Shown piece after piece: positions 22,400 to 33,300 of a stretch of 64,000 nt of DNA. This DNA is from Aptenodytes patagonicus (taxonomy: Eukaryota; Chordata; Aves; Sphenisciformes; Spheniscidae). Positions within the stretch are counted from its first letter, which is position 1. Each line of letters starts with the position of its first letter. The notes below the pieces were generated by a model, which searched no databases, had not been told where the DNA came from, and saw nothing but the letters and a program-made list of their open reading frames with translations. The translations under genes and the position numbers were made by a program. The stretch is taken from NCBI RefSeq assembly GCF_965638725.1, contig NC_134951.1, forward strand, positions 70,765,568-70,829,567, in the 5' to 3' direction.

Positions 22400-23310
22400 A
22401 GACCAGGCACCAAGGCCCCGCGGGTGTCCCGCCCCGACTAAGGGCCTCTCCCGAGGGAGGGGGATGCACCCCTGTCCACCGGCCGCCCCGGCGGCGCCCA
22501 GCCGGCTCCTCCGGGCGTGGGCCGGCGCCCGGCCGGGATGGTGGCCGGGAGCCGTGACAGGGACCACGAGAGGACGGCGGGGGCGGGGCGCCCCTGCCCC
22601 GTCTCCGTCTCTTCTCCCTCCCCCCCCGTCGTCATCGCTGCCGCACCTGCACCCGCGCGGCACCAACCCCTGCCCGCGGGCTGCTATTTATAGTGCGCTA
22701 TTTTAATCGCGCTCGCTCATTGGCCGTCGCCCGCGTGACGACACCGGCTCTCCCAGGGCAAAGTCCCACCGTTCCCCCCCTTCCCCTGGGTGACACGGGT
22801 GGCGGCCGGGGTGTGGCGCGGGCGGCGGCTGTGCGCATGCGCGAGCCCCCGGGGGGGGGCGGGGGCACGGGCACGGGCACGGGCGGCTGTGTTGGGGGTG
22901 TCTGTCTGTGTCTGTGTGTCCTGTCAGCAGGGTAGGGCAGGGGAGGGGAGGGAGCGTTGGGACTCTGGTGTTACTCCGGCCGGGCCGCCTGTGGCGCGGC
23001 TCCCGGGGGTGGGGGCCGCTCCATCAGAGCCTCACCGGCCTGGGGGGGAAGGCTGTGGCTTCGTCCCCTGCTGGAGGTGTGGGAGACACGGGTCGTCCCT
23101 GCCCCGAGGCCCTCTGCCACCTCTGGGGCGTTCATCTCCCCGCTCAAAATGGCGGCGGGGTTGAGGGGAGGCTCCCGCGTAGACGGGCGGAGGGCTCCTG
23201 CTGCCGGCGGCGGGGCTGCCGGGGCAGGCTGGCGAGGGCCACGGCGTCCGAGGGTGGGATTGCTGGGGGTCTGCAGGCAGGGCGGGTCAGAGCCGTATTT
23301 CAGGGGTTTC
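22400..23310. promoter_or_regulatory. Orphan CpG island / putative promoter
   Basis: GC-rich, CpG-dense stretch unlike its AT-rich neighbours. In its centre lie CTATTTATAG (22684-22693), which is a perfect palindrome that reads as a TATA box on both strands and fits the MEF2 consensus, a CCAAT box read on the - strand (ATTGG at 22719-22723), and a CRE-like CGTGACG at 22734-22740. On the - strand the order CRE, CCAAT, TATA suits transcription leftward from about 22660. Open frames begin at 22666 and 22635 on the - strand and at 23149 (ATGGCGGCGGGG) on the + strand, none recognised. No gene is identified; RSPH3, which in human lies between TAGAP and EZR, is one candidate owner. Confidence 0.6.
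22684..22723 (-). promoter_or_regulatory. Core promoter-like cluster: CCAAT box and TATA/MEF2 palindrome
   Basis: On the - strand a CCAAT box (22719-22723) is followed about 26 bp later by CTATAAATAG (22684-22693). The ten-base element is self-complementary, so it can act as a TATA element in either direction and also matches the MEF2 site CTA(A/T)4TAG. Function is inferred from motif arrangement inside a CpG island. Confidence 0.45.
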
Positions 23311-24792
23311 ATTCTTAGCCTTCCTTGCAGAGGGGGAGAACATCCTGTTATGCTGCTGTCACTTGTCTGTCCAGGCTCGCAGAGGCAGCTGGGTTTAGGC
23401 ATGAACCTCAGGAGAGGGGGGGTGAGAGGGACAAGCTGTGGCAGCCACAGCTGGCTTAGGTGTTGGTTGGGTTGTGAAAGCGTGCAGTGGTACTTCTGCA
23501 TACCCCTGACACTGGTGAAAGCAACCCACAGGAAGGAGCCGGGTTGTGTGTGTCTCTGGATGTACAGACAACCGTAATTCAGCTTTGCTGATTTTGGTCT
23601 CTGGATAGGAGCATCCTCACGTACCCACTCCTGCATGACGGGATGGCACAGAGTCCAATGGATCAGGTCACTGCAGATTTATTTTTGGCATATAGCACAA
23701 GTGCTTTGTGAACATTTAACGAATGGGCTAAATGTGTTACCAGGATTCAGTGCCACTCAAAAATAGCCTTCAGAACACCTGGCCCATAAAAGCCATGTGT
23801 GACTTTCATGTTCTATTTCTAGAAACCGTTTGTGATTATGGTTGGGATGTATGCCTTCAGCAGCTGCAGTCCCTCATGTCTCCAGTAGGTCTGCTGGTAC
23901 ATCGGTATGCACCTGAGATTCAGGTCAGAAAACTCTACTGGTAAAGATGAAAGACCAGATTGCCATTTCATGTGGTTGAAGAGCTCAACAGTAAGTAGTG
24001 TCAAGATTCAGTTGCCCGGTATTATTACATGGGTGTGGAAGCTTCTCCAGTTCACCAAACTCTGTTCAGCACTTTGAGAAAGGTGCAACTGCAAGTATTA
24101 GCTCGGCAAATGTAGCACGAGACTGAACAAGCAGTGCTAATTGTCTCCCTTAAGTCTTGCAGGAATCATCATCCCTGGAGTTCTTGGATGTAGCTCTCAG
24201 GAGGATGCAGAAGTCAAGCCACGTGGGGATGGGTGTTGTGGCAAATCCCCAGTTTTCTACAGCTAGTGCATCTTCTGGCAGTCAGACGGGTTGAAAATGC
24301 AACAACATATTGGTGTGGCCCTGAAATACTCATTTGTGTAAGCCCTTCATCTCCCACAGGAATTTGTCTGCACAGACAAGATCTGTGTTAATCTGGAGCC
24401 TGAGCTAAAAGACTCCTGGACAGTTTCTGCCAGGTGATAGGCCTATCACACGCTAAGCACACAGACGGGGAAGAAGGACTTTTTACAGTCTTGTCTACTA
24501 ACAGCTATAGTAAAATATAAATTAGTTGGACATCGACTGGTTTAGGTCACACCATTTCCTGATTTAGACATTTTTGGCAAGTGGAGTGCAATACATAAAC
24601 TTTGCAGAAGCTGTTTCTGTTTGTCCAACTTCTGTTGCAGGATTTCAGAACCTATTCATGTTATGGCTTAACAATTATTATTCTCAAAAGTATTGAATTG
24701 TTTAAACTAAAGATTATGCTACTGGTTGCCTGATAGTTCTTTGTAATTTCTAAAAAGCAGTCCTGGCTATACGTCTTTTATACATATATTTA
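23311..24792. other. Non-coding DNA without recognised features
   Basis: Runs from the edge of the CpG island to the solo LTR. No exon with convincing splice sites was recognised. Confidence 0.35.
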
Positions 24793-24797
24793 GAGGT
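24793..24797. repeat. Target-site duplication GAGGT, left copy
   Basis: The five bases immediately left of the solo LTR, identical to 25327-25331. Five-base duplications are typical of ERVL integration. Confidence 0.85.
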
Positions 24798-25326
24798 TGT
24801 CCTGGTTTTGGCTGGGATAGAGTTAATTTTCTTCCTAGTAGCTGGTACAGTGCTGTGTTTTGGATTTAGGATGAGAATAATGTTAATAACACACTGATGT
24901 TTTACTTGTTGCTGAGCAGTGCTTACACTAAGTCAAGGCTCATACTGCCCTGCCAGCGAGGAAGCTGGAGGTGCACGAGAAGCTGGGAGGGGACACAGCC
25001 AGGACAGCTGACCCAAACTGGCCAAAGGGATATTCCATACCATGTGACGTCATGCTGAACAAAAAAACTGGGGGGAGTTGGTCGGGGGTGAGGCCGCTGC
25101 TCGGGAACTGGCTGGGCATCGGTCAGCAGGTGGTGACCAATTGCATTGTGCATCACTTGTTTTGTGTATTCTTTTATCATTATTACTATTTTCCCTTTTC
25201 TGTCCTATTAAATTGTCTTTATCTCAACCCAACCTTTTTTCTGATTCTCTCCCCCATCCCACTGTGGGGGGGGAGTGAGCAAACGGCTGTGTGGTGTTTA
25301 GTTGCCTGCCAGGTTAAACTACAACA
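24798..25326 (+). mobile_element. Solo ERVL LTR
   Basis: A 529-bp LTR starting TGTCCTGGTTTTGGCTGGGA and ending AAACTACAACA, i.e. TG...CA termini. Inside are GCCAGGACAGCTGACCC, a CATGTGACGTCATGCT stretch with a CRE (TGACGTCA) upstream of the promoter region, and the polyadenylation signal ATTAAA in TCCTATTAAATTGTC. It is a well-known avian ERVL LTR type (by memory). A perfect 5-bp direct repeat GAGGT flanks it (24793-24797 and 25327-25331), proving an intact insertion. No internal retroviral sequence is present, so the body was lost by LTR-LTR recombination. Confidence 0.93.
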
Positions 25327-25331
25327 GAGGT
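25327..25331. repeat. Target-site duplication GAGGT, right copy
   Basis: The five bases immediately right of the solo LTR, identical to 24793-24797. Confidence 0.85.
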
Positions 25332-28300
25332 CTATCCTGCGTTACAGGTATTTAATCTACGCATGAAGCACTGTTGAAAGGAGGACAGAGAAGTGCATTC
25401 TTCCCAGCATCTGCTGCCCATTAATTCATTAAAAGAAAATTTTCTTCTTTCAAAAGGCGGTTAACTCAGGAATTACCCTATTCTATACTATAGGGGTTCC
25501 CAGGCTGTCACATCTGCACCACTATCAAGCCATATACAACAGCGTACTATAAAATTTTACACAGCATTTCACAGAGCTGGGCGCTTCCATCACTGTTGAT
25601 CATATCTAGAACATAAAATTAGGGAATCTCTTGCCTCTCACATTCAGAGCTTGATTACAAGTCCGTTGAAGCCTATGAGAGTCTTTTCAAGAATTGCAGT
25701 ATATTCGAGGACATGCCCTCAGCGCATAAAGATTCACGGAATATTTTATAAAGCCCACTGCTAAATTGTCTTCACTGGGGAAGAAGTTTAGGAGGGAGCA
25801 GAAAGTAAAGTTTGCGGTTTTAGTATAGATCTGCCTCATATCTGGTTAGCTCTGTTCATGTCATGTCTTGAGTTGCTTTATCCAAACAAAAATAAAACTA
25901 GATTCCTGTTTTATAATAGTCTTAATTTAAAGACAGTTTACGATGATTGGAAAATCCAGGCTTACTGATATTAAAGTTCCTGAGTAGGCAACATAATTTC
26001 AGTATTGCTCTTCAAGGAGTGGTTTTGGAAAGATCTATACTTCTCAAATGCTTCAATTAACCAAAGTTTAAGAAGAAATTCAAGATTGTATTATCGATTT
26101 ATAAATCCGTCTATCAACTAAGACCTCACAAAAGCTTATATTTGGGTGCAAAGGTTTTATTGCCTTCGAGCTAACAATATCAACTGCCCGATAAGCAGAG
26201 CACTTTGCTAATATTTGGAGAATAAACCTTGACTGCTGGGCTTATCCTCTATCACTGAAGCAAACCGAAAGATTCTCCAGGCTCTCATTGACTTAACTGG
26301 GAATTAAATCCGAACCTGTGCCAAAAGTAAAATGCAAGTAATTCCCCAACATTAAAATAGTGAAACTGCATTGTTAGTGGAGGTGTTGAGTTTTGTGGGT
26401 TTTATCACTTAAATGTCATAATTGTAGGTTATTGGGACAAGCAGTTTTGCCACCACCACAAATCAAAGGCACCATCGAAAAACGTCAGTGAAGTTTGCAC
26501 TTACTGAATCTTATCTACTGTGGGGGAGAAAAGATCTGTGAGTAGCGTTTAAGAATTACATAGATCCAGTTTTTGCCTTACCCAGTGCCTTGGTCACCAG
26601 TGTAGTGCACTGCTCAGTTTTCGGAGACTCCACAATGACAAAGGATGAACTGTAACCGTTAAGGAGCAGCGTGTAATTGAGGAAAGTTTGAGAATGATGT
26701 TATAGTCACGAAAGGTGCTAATTTTAGGTTACAGTTGTTAACACATTTTCATGATCGATTGCATAAAATCAGATTCTACCTGCCTCATTAATAAACAATT
26801 TGTAATGCACAGGGAAGGGTAGACTGAGCAGTAGTGTCTGCCTTTGCATTCAGAAGGCTCTTTTAAAAGGCTGATGTAAAGGGGTGCTTAAATAAAATGA
26901 ATTTGCTGCATGCAAAAGATTTCTTACCAGGCTGACCAAATTCTTGTCAATCTAATGAGAGGCTGAAAATCTGTTTGCAAAGCCAGTCCTGTTGCAAATG
27001 TTGCTGCACAGGAAAATAATTGCACCTTTTTTCATGAAAATGTGAGCTCCAGAGTTCAGGGAAACAGTGCACAATTTTGCAGAAGGGAACACAGAGGTCA
27101 TTTTGTGTGCATGCTCATTAAGGAAAGGAATTGCACCGGAATGTGGGAGGGTAGAAAGTAAGAATTCGAAGCTCCTATGTCTGCAAGAAAACAGGGCAGC
27201 ACGTATGCCACAGTGACTTACGATGTACAGACACCGTACTGAAATGATTCTACAAATGTTAAGGATGAAAATTAGTTTTACTGAAGATCACAGTCACTAG
27301 AAGTTGTCCGTCAGCTCTCCCCATACAGATTAGTCAGCTATTATCCTGGAGCAGGTACAGGAATGCCTGCTGGACCCATGCTTTATCCAGGCTCCAGTTC
27401 AGGAAGACTCTTAAGTATGCGTACAGGGTTAAACAAGTACTGTAATTTCCCTGATTTCTGGAGGATGCTGGTTTCAAGGATGAACTGAAGCCAGTAGCCT
27501 CACAATGAGATACATGCCTTGCCGCAGGGCACCAGTGAACAGTTCAGATACATGCTTTAAGGCAAGGAAACACTGCAAATCTGAGGAGGGTCTTTCAGAT
27601 CCCAGTCTCCATCTGAGTCAGTTCCATTTTCTGGTCAGCAGTGAAACCACACTGCGAGAAACAGTGTTACGTCTGCAGAGAAAGAAACAACTGAATAATG
27701 ACATTTGAAACCTGCTCTGTGATTTCGGGAACAAGAACAGAAGAAAATCTGCCTCTTACACAGAGGCAGATGTAACAGGACAATACATGGGTTGTACAAT
27801 TATATATTTATAAAAACTTATCATTTTTGAAGAGTATTTTAAGGTGCTTATAAGAAATCACTCCAATGCTGGGAAGTAATCGTGGTCCCTTGGGCTTCCT
27901 TTCTCACCCTTTTGCTTTCAGGTGCCCATCCTGGGCCTGATCCTGACTGAAATCCATGAGAGTTTCGGAGTAAGGCCGGAGCCTCTCTAGTGCTGTATTC
28001 AAGCTGCATGAAGCAGAAGTCCTGTGGAAATAATAGAAACGTTGAGTTTAAAAGAGCGTGTTGGGATCCTTCTCAGTTCCTCAATTTTTTCATTAGCAAC
28101 ATTGATTTATTTTTACACTGTCGCTGGCTGGTAGCAGAGTGGGCTGGGGCTGGACCAAAAGTGCTTGTTTTTCTCCAAAGTGGTGTGTTTGTTCACCTGA
28201 ATGTGCCACTAGTCCCATAGAAATGCAGTACTTAATGCAACTCGAGTATTTACACAGCACTGTTGTAAAGCAGGCAGTAAATTACTTCCTTTATGGATAG

Positions 28301-30986
28301 ACCTGTGGGTACGTTCTGCTTACTGCTGTATTAACTGCATATTAATAATTAATTAAAAAAAGACATGAATAGTAAAACTGACTTGTTTTGCTGTTAGGAT
28401 AATGTAACATTTACTGGCTGCTGTAGCAGGCCCTTTCTGTCCTGCAGGTACTGCCCTGTACATGTGCTCCAGTGAAGGTCCTTGTGCATCCCACAGCAGC
28501 CTGTTCCCAGCCCAGAACACCTGGAGCCAGCTCACCCTGTTTATGGGCAGTGTTTTTATTAACCATATTACACAGAACAAAACTCTTAATCCCATAAGGC
28601 CCGGTCTTTGATGTAGGGCCTGGGTGGGCAATTCCAAGTAACCCTCACCTGATAAACCTTCTTCCTGGTTATCGGCTATCCTTTGATGAGAGTGTTTCAG
28701 GCAAATTCGGGATGAGCCACACCTTAATTCCTTACTGTGAACAACAGGGATCTCTCCACTTCTCGCTCCACCGTGCTCTCCCGTCCCTCCTCGCCTGGGA
28801 GCTGAACCAGGACCCTTGGTGCAGCTGCCTCCCCACCTCCCAGCTGGGGTGAGGAGCGAGGGCTCAAAGAGGAGCGGGGAGAGTCGAGAGGAGCAGAACC
28901 GTGAGGTAGCTTGAAGGGCACCGTTGACAGGCTGTGAAAGGAAACAGAGCAGGCACTGGGTAAACAAGTATTGAAAAAGCAGCTTTGGGTTAGAAGATGC
29001 AAAAGGGAATTGCTGAGCAGAGCAAATCAGGTAATAGCACCTTGGCTAAAAGTAGCAGAATCAGGCTGGTAAGCTCTATTTCCAGACTGGCACACACAAG
29101 CTCTTAATCTGATGTTTGATAAGGCCCATAAACAGCTGGATTACTGCGATCCTGTGATCAGGCTGACAGAATCAGCCTGATTCTGACCTCACACCAGCGC
29201 AAAAGAATTTCTGACTTTGTCCCTGTATGCTGCGTGCAGGTCCTTGGATAATACTTAAACCATGAACACAGTTCAAGGTTATCATTTCACATTAACAAGG
29301 CTTGGCTGAGAGACTAAAGTAACCAATTAAGAATTACAATGGGAGCCTGTTGTAGTGAAGTCATGGAATTTTCTCCACGAAACCTCTCGGTTACAGGCCT
29401 GGTCCCGCCGTCTTGACTCTGAAGGGCTTTGACATTGGGGCAGGATTGCAAGCTTGAGTCCTGTGGGAAGGGGCTCACTTACAAGCATCACTAGTTTGCA
29501 TTGAAACAACTTGCAGCTTTCATTCTCTTCTCTACAAGCAGGGTTTCACTGCAGCTGAGTTTCCTGTAAATGGGTTCCACAGAATTAATTACTGTGTCTA
29601 AAAATGATTCAGTTACCTTTTTCCTAATGTTCTGAGATTGCTTACAGGATGTGAGTTTGAATCCATCTGGGTACTGGATACATAACATTGCATTTCTTCT
29701 CAAGGGAGGAATAACCAGGTTACCAGAAGAACAAGAAAATAACCTAAATTCACATTCAATCCTGCAATGTACTTGTCAGTGTGAGTTTTACTGGGTTTTT
29801 TTAAGGATACTCATTAAAGAAATAAATTGTTTAAGCACATGTAGTTGCTGCAGTTGTTTTTCCCATGCATTAAAAATTTAAACAAGTATGTTATACCTGA
29901 AGTTAAAAAACTCAATCTCAGAATTTTACAGCCATGGTAAAAATCAGTGGTTAGAGATTTTAGAGCCAGGAGAGATAATTTTGATTATCTGCCTTGTCTA
30001 ACACGAAACTCAGGTTGTCAGTCAGGTATTCCAGTAACTTTTGTTTAGGGCTTTGTTTGAGTTAGATTGTCCTGCTGAAATATCACACCTGCAAAAGCAA
30101 ACAAAACTTTTTCTTACTCCTTATTTAAGCCATTATATATTCACCGTTGCTGTGTGGTGGCATTTGAAACACAATACTTAATTGCTGCTTGAAGCACAGA
30201 AAAAGAGATCGTTTCAAATACTACACATTGGCAACCGTGGGGAAAATGGTGGCCATAATCTTACTTGAAACAATACCACTATTTCAAAAGTCCTTAGCAC
30301 TGCAATAATGATATTGCATGCTGCATTTTAACATAATTCCTGTAAAGAGGGGGTTTTTGTTACATTCCTTTTTTTTAAATAAGGGTGCAGACTGAACTCT
30401 GAGACAAGAAAGAACTTTGTGCAAGAGTCTGTGCTGTTATCTAAAGAATATTGTTTCTTATCTCTCTGGATTCGTACAGCACGGCTAAACCTACTCCAGT
30501 GATGAGTGAGCAGTTATTTCAGGTGACAGGGGTGGAGGGTATTGAGAGCAACGCAGGGAAGGAGCACATTTAGGTATCAGGAAAGATAATACAGTAGAAA
30601 ATTATTCCTTGCTGTGACACTGTGCGCTTATGGGACAGCCTCCTAAAGGGATCAGGAGAATTCCCATCAATTTGAACACAGCTGGAAAAAATGCTGTGTT
30701 GCTAGAGATGGTTGCGCTTGGAGAGAAATAGCGTGGATGAAGCGCTTTTGTTAGTCCTGTCCACGTTGCTTTCTGGGAGCACCTTAGCTGCAGCTCTCCA
30801 GGATGCCTCTGAACCTTCCCAGGCACATCTGCTCTGTGGTGGGTCCCCGCCTGTAAGACCGGTGGCTTTCTTTGCAAGCACATCCAGCTGTTATTCCACC
30901 CCATGAATCAGCTGCACATGCACACCCTGTTTCGTTGTCATATCTAAGGCCCTTTTGGCAATTTCTGCCTCACAGTGTCAGGCAGG
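25332..30986. other. Non-coding DNA without recognised features
   Basis: Mostly AT-rich unique sequence. No exon, RNA gene or mobile element was recognised. I searched here for RSPH3 coding motifs and saw none. The open frames at 28353-28967 (- strand) and 30602-30904 (- strand) have no recognisable motif. Confidence 0.35.
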
Positions 30987-31090
30987 TGAAGGGAAGCTCG
31001 GCCAGTGGCCAGGACTCTCAGTTTTCCTACTCTGTGCTGCTATCCTGCCTGACAGAGCAGCCACGGACGGCTGGGCAGGGAAACTGCCCC
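30987..31090. repeat. Duplicated flank segment, source copy
   Basis: A 104-bp unique segment just outside the CR1 3' end that is repeated base for base at 32190-32293 inside the CR1. It starts TGAAGGGAAGCTCGG and ends GGGAAACTGCCCC. Confidence 0.9.
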
Positions 31091-32048
31091 ACAGGCCTGA
31101 CCTGCCATGTCTGCATGGAGTGGGCTGAGCCCGTAGAATCATAGAATCGTTTAGGTTGGAAAAGACCTCTAAGATCATCAAGTCCAACCTAAAACCTAGC
31201 ACTGCCAAGTCCACCACTAAACCATGTCCCTAAGCACCACATCTACAGGTCTTTTAAATACCTCCAGGGATGGTGACTCAATCACTTCCCTGGGCAGCCT
31301 GTTCCAATGCTTGACAACCCTTTTGGTGAAGAAATTTTTCCTAATATCCAATCTAAACCTCCCCTGGCACAACTTGAGGCCATTTCCTCTTGTCCTATCG
31401 CTTGTTAGTTGGAAGAAGAGACCGTCTCCTTTCAGGTAGTTGTAGAGCGTGATAAGGTCTCCCCCGAGCCTCCTTTTCTCCAGGCTAAACAACCCCAGTT
31501 CCCTCAGCCGCTCCTCATAAGACTTGTGCTCTAGACCCTTCACCAGCCTCATTGCCCTTCTCTGGACACGCTCCAGCACCTCAATGTCTGTCTTGTAGTG
31601 AGGGGCCCAAAACTGAATACAGTGTTCGAGGTGCGGCCTCACCAGTACTGAGTACAGGGGGACAATCACTTCCTTAGTCCTGCTGGCCACACTATTTCTG
31701 ATACAAGCCAGGATGCCATTGGCCTTCTTGGCCACCTGGGCACACTGCCGGCTCATGTTCAGCCGGCTGTCAACCAGCACCCCCAGGTCCTTTTCTGCCA
31801 GGCAGCTTTCCAGCCACTCTTCCCCAAGCCTGGAGCATTGCATGGGGTTGTTGTGACCCAAGTGCAGGACCCGACACAGCCTTGTTGAACCTCATAAGGT
31901 TGGCCTCAGCCCATCGATCCAGCCTGTCCAGATCCCTCTGTAGAGCCTTCCCACCCTCGAGCAGATCAATACTCCCGCCCAGCTTGGTGTTGTCTGCAAA
32001 CTTACTGAGAGTGCACTCGATCCCCTTGTCCAGATTGTTGATAAAGAT

Positions 32049-32190
32049 ATTAAACAGAACTGGCCCCAATACTGAGCCCTGGGGAACACCACTTTTGACC
32101 GGCCACCAATGGGATTTAACTCCATTAAACAGAACTGGCCCCAATACTGAGCCCTGGGGAACACCACTTTTGACCAGCCACCAATGGGAT
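32049..32190. repeat. Two 67-bp near-identical tandem units inside CR1
   Basis: 32049-32115 and 32124-32190 start ATTAAACAGAACTGGCCCCA and end CCACCAATGGGAT, differing by one base (GACCGG versus GACCAG). Eight bases (TTAACTCC) separate them. The comparable CR1 at 15.7 kb has only one such unit. Confidence 0.9.
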
Positions 32191-32293
32191 GAAGGGAAGC
32201 TCGGCCAGTGGCCAGGACTCTCAGTTTTCCTACTCTGTGCTGCTATCCTGCCTGACAGAGCAGCCACGGACGGCTGGGCAGGGAAACTGCCCC
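32190..32293. repeat. Duplicated flank segment inserted inside CR1
   Basis: Identical over 104 bp to 30987-31090, same orientation, 1203 bp away. It interrupts the CR1 between CCAATGGGAT and ATCCACAGCC. The normal CR1 sequence expected between those points is missing. Confidence 0.9.
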
Positions 32294-33300
32294 ATCCACA
32301 GCCTTTTCCTCATCCACTAAGTGGGTCACCTTGTCATAGAAGGAGATCAGGTTAGTCAAGCAGGACCTGCCTTTCATAAACCCATGCTGACTGGGCCTGA
32401 TCACGTGGTTGTCCTGTACGTGCCGTGTGATGGCACTCAAGATGATCTGCTCCATAACCTTCCCTGGCACCAAGGTCAGACTGACAGGCCTGTCATTCCC
32501 TGGATCCTCCTTCCGGCCCTTCTTGTAGATGGGCGTCACATTTGCTAACTTCCAGTCAACTGGGACTTCCCCGGTTAGCCAGGACTGCTGATAAAGGATT
32601 GCAGGTGGCTTGGTGAGCACTTCTGCCAGCTCCCTCAGTACCCTTGGCTGGATCCCATCTGGCCCCACAGACTTGTGTCTGTCTAAGTGGTGTAGCAGGT
32701 CGCTAACCATTTCCCCTTGGATTATGGGGGCTTCATTCTGCTCCCTGTCCCTGTCTTCCAGCTCAGGGGGCTGGGTACCTGGAGAATAACTGGTCTTACT
32801 ATTAAAGACTGAGGCAAAGAAGGCATTAAGTACCTCAGCCTTTTCCTCATCCTTTGTCACTATGTTTCCTCCCACATCCAACAAAGGATGGAGATCCTCC
32901 TTAGCCCTCCTTTTGTTGCTTAATGTATTTATAGAAACATTTTTAATTGTCTTTTACGGCAGTAGCCACATTAAGTTCTAGTGGGCTTTGGCCCTTCTAA
33001 TTTTCTCCCTGCATAACCTCACGACGTCCTTGCAGTCCTCCTGAGCTGCCTGGCCCTTCTTCCAAAGGTCATAAACTCTCCTTTTTTTCCTGAGTTCCAG
33101 CCAAAGCTCTCTGTTCAGCCAGGCCAGTCTTCTTCCCCGCCGGCTCGTCTTTCGGCACATGGGGACGGCCTGCTCCTGCACCTTTGAGATTTCCTTCTTG
33201 AAGAATGTCCAGCCTTCCTGGACTCCTTTGCCCTACAGGACTGCCTCCCAAGGGACTCTGTCAACCAGGCTCCTAAACAGGCCAAAGTCTGCCCTCCGGA

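Larger units (their letters stand above)
31134..33300 (-). repeat. Long CR1 LINE copy, internally rearranged
   Basis: About 2.2 kb of CR1 on the - strand, from the tail (AGAATCATAGAATCG at 31136) to a 5' truncation near GCCCTCCGGA. Encoded pieces of ORF2 in element order: a linker with LRKKRRVYDLWKKGQAA, the RT region with KSVGPDGIQPRVLRELAEVL, WKLANVTPIYKKG and HGFMKGRSCLTNLISFYD, then a C-terminal part with [20 protein letters not shown]. The region between the HGFMKGRSC block and the RT catalytic box is disrupted: a 67-bp segment is tandemly repeated (32049-32115, 32124-32190), followed by 104 bp of non-CR1 flank (32190-32293) in place of the normal CR1 sequence. Not active. Confidence 0.93.

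Noticed and set aside
22790-23577. Several 120-220-codon frames on both strands in the 22-23 kb CpG island
   Set aside because: Overlapping frames on both strands are expected from GC-rich, stop-poor DNA; none has a recognisable domain.
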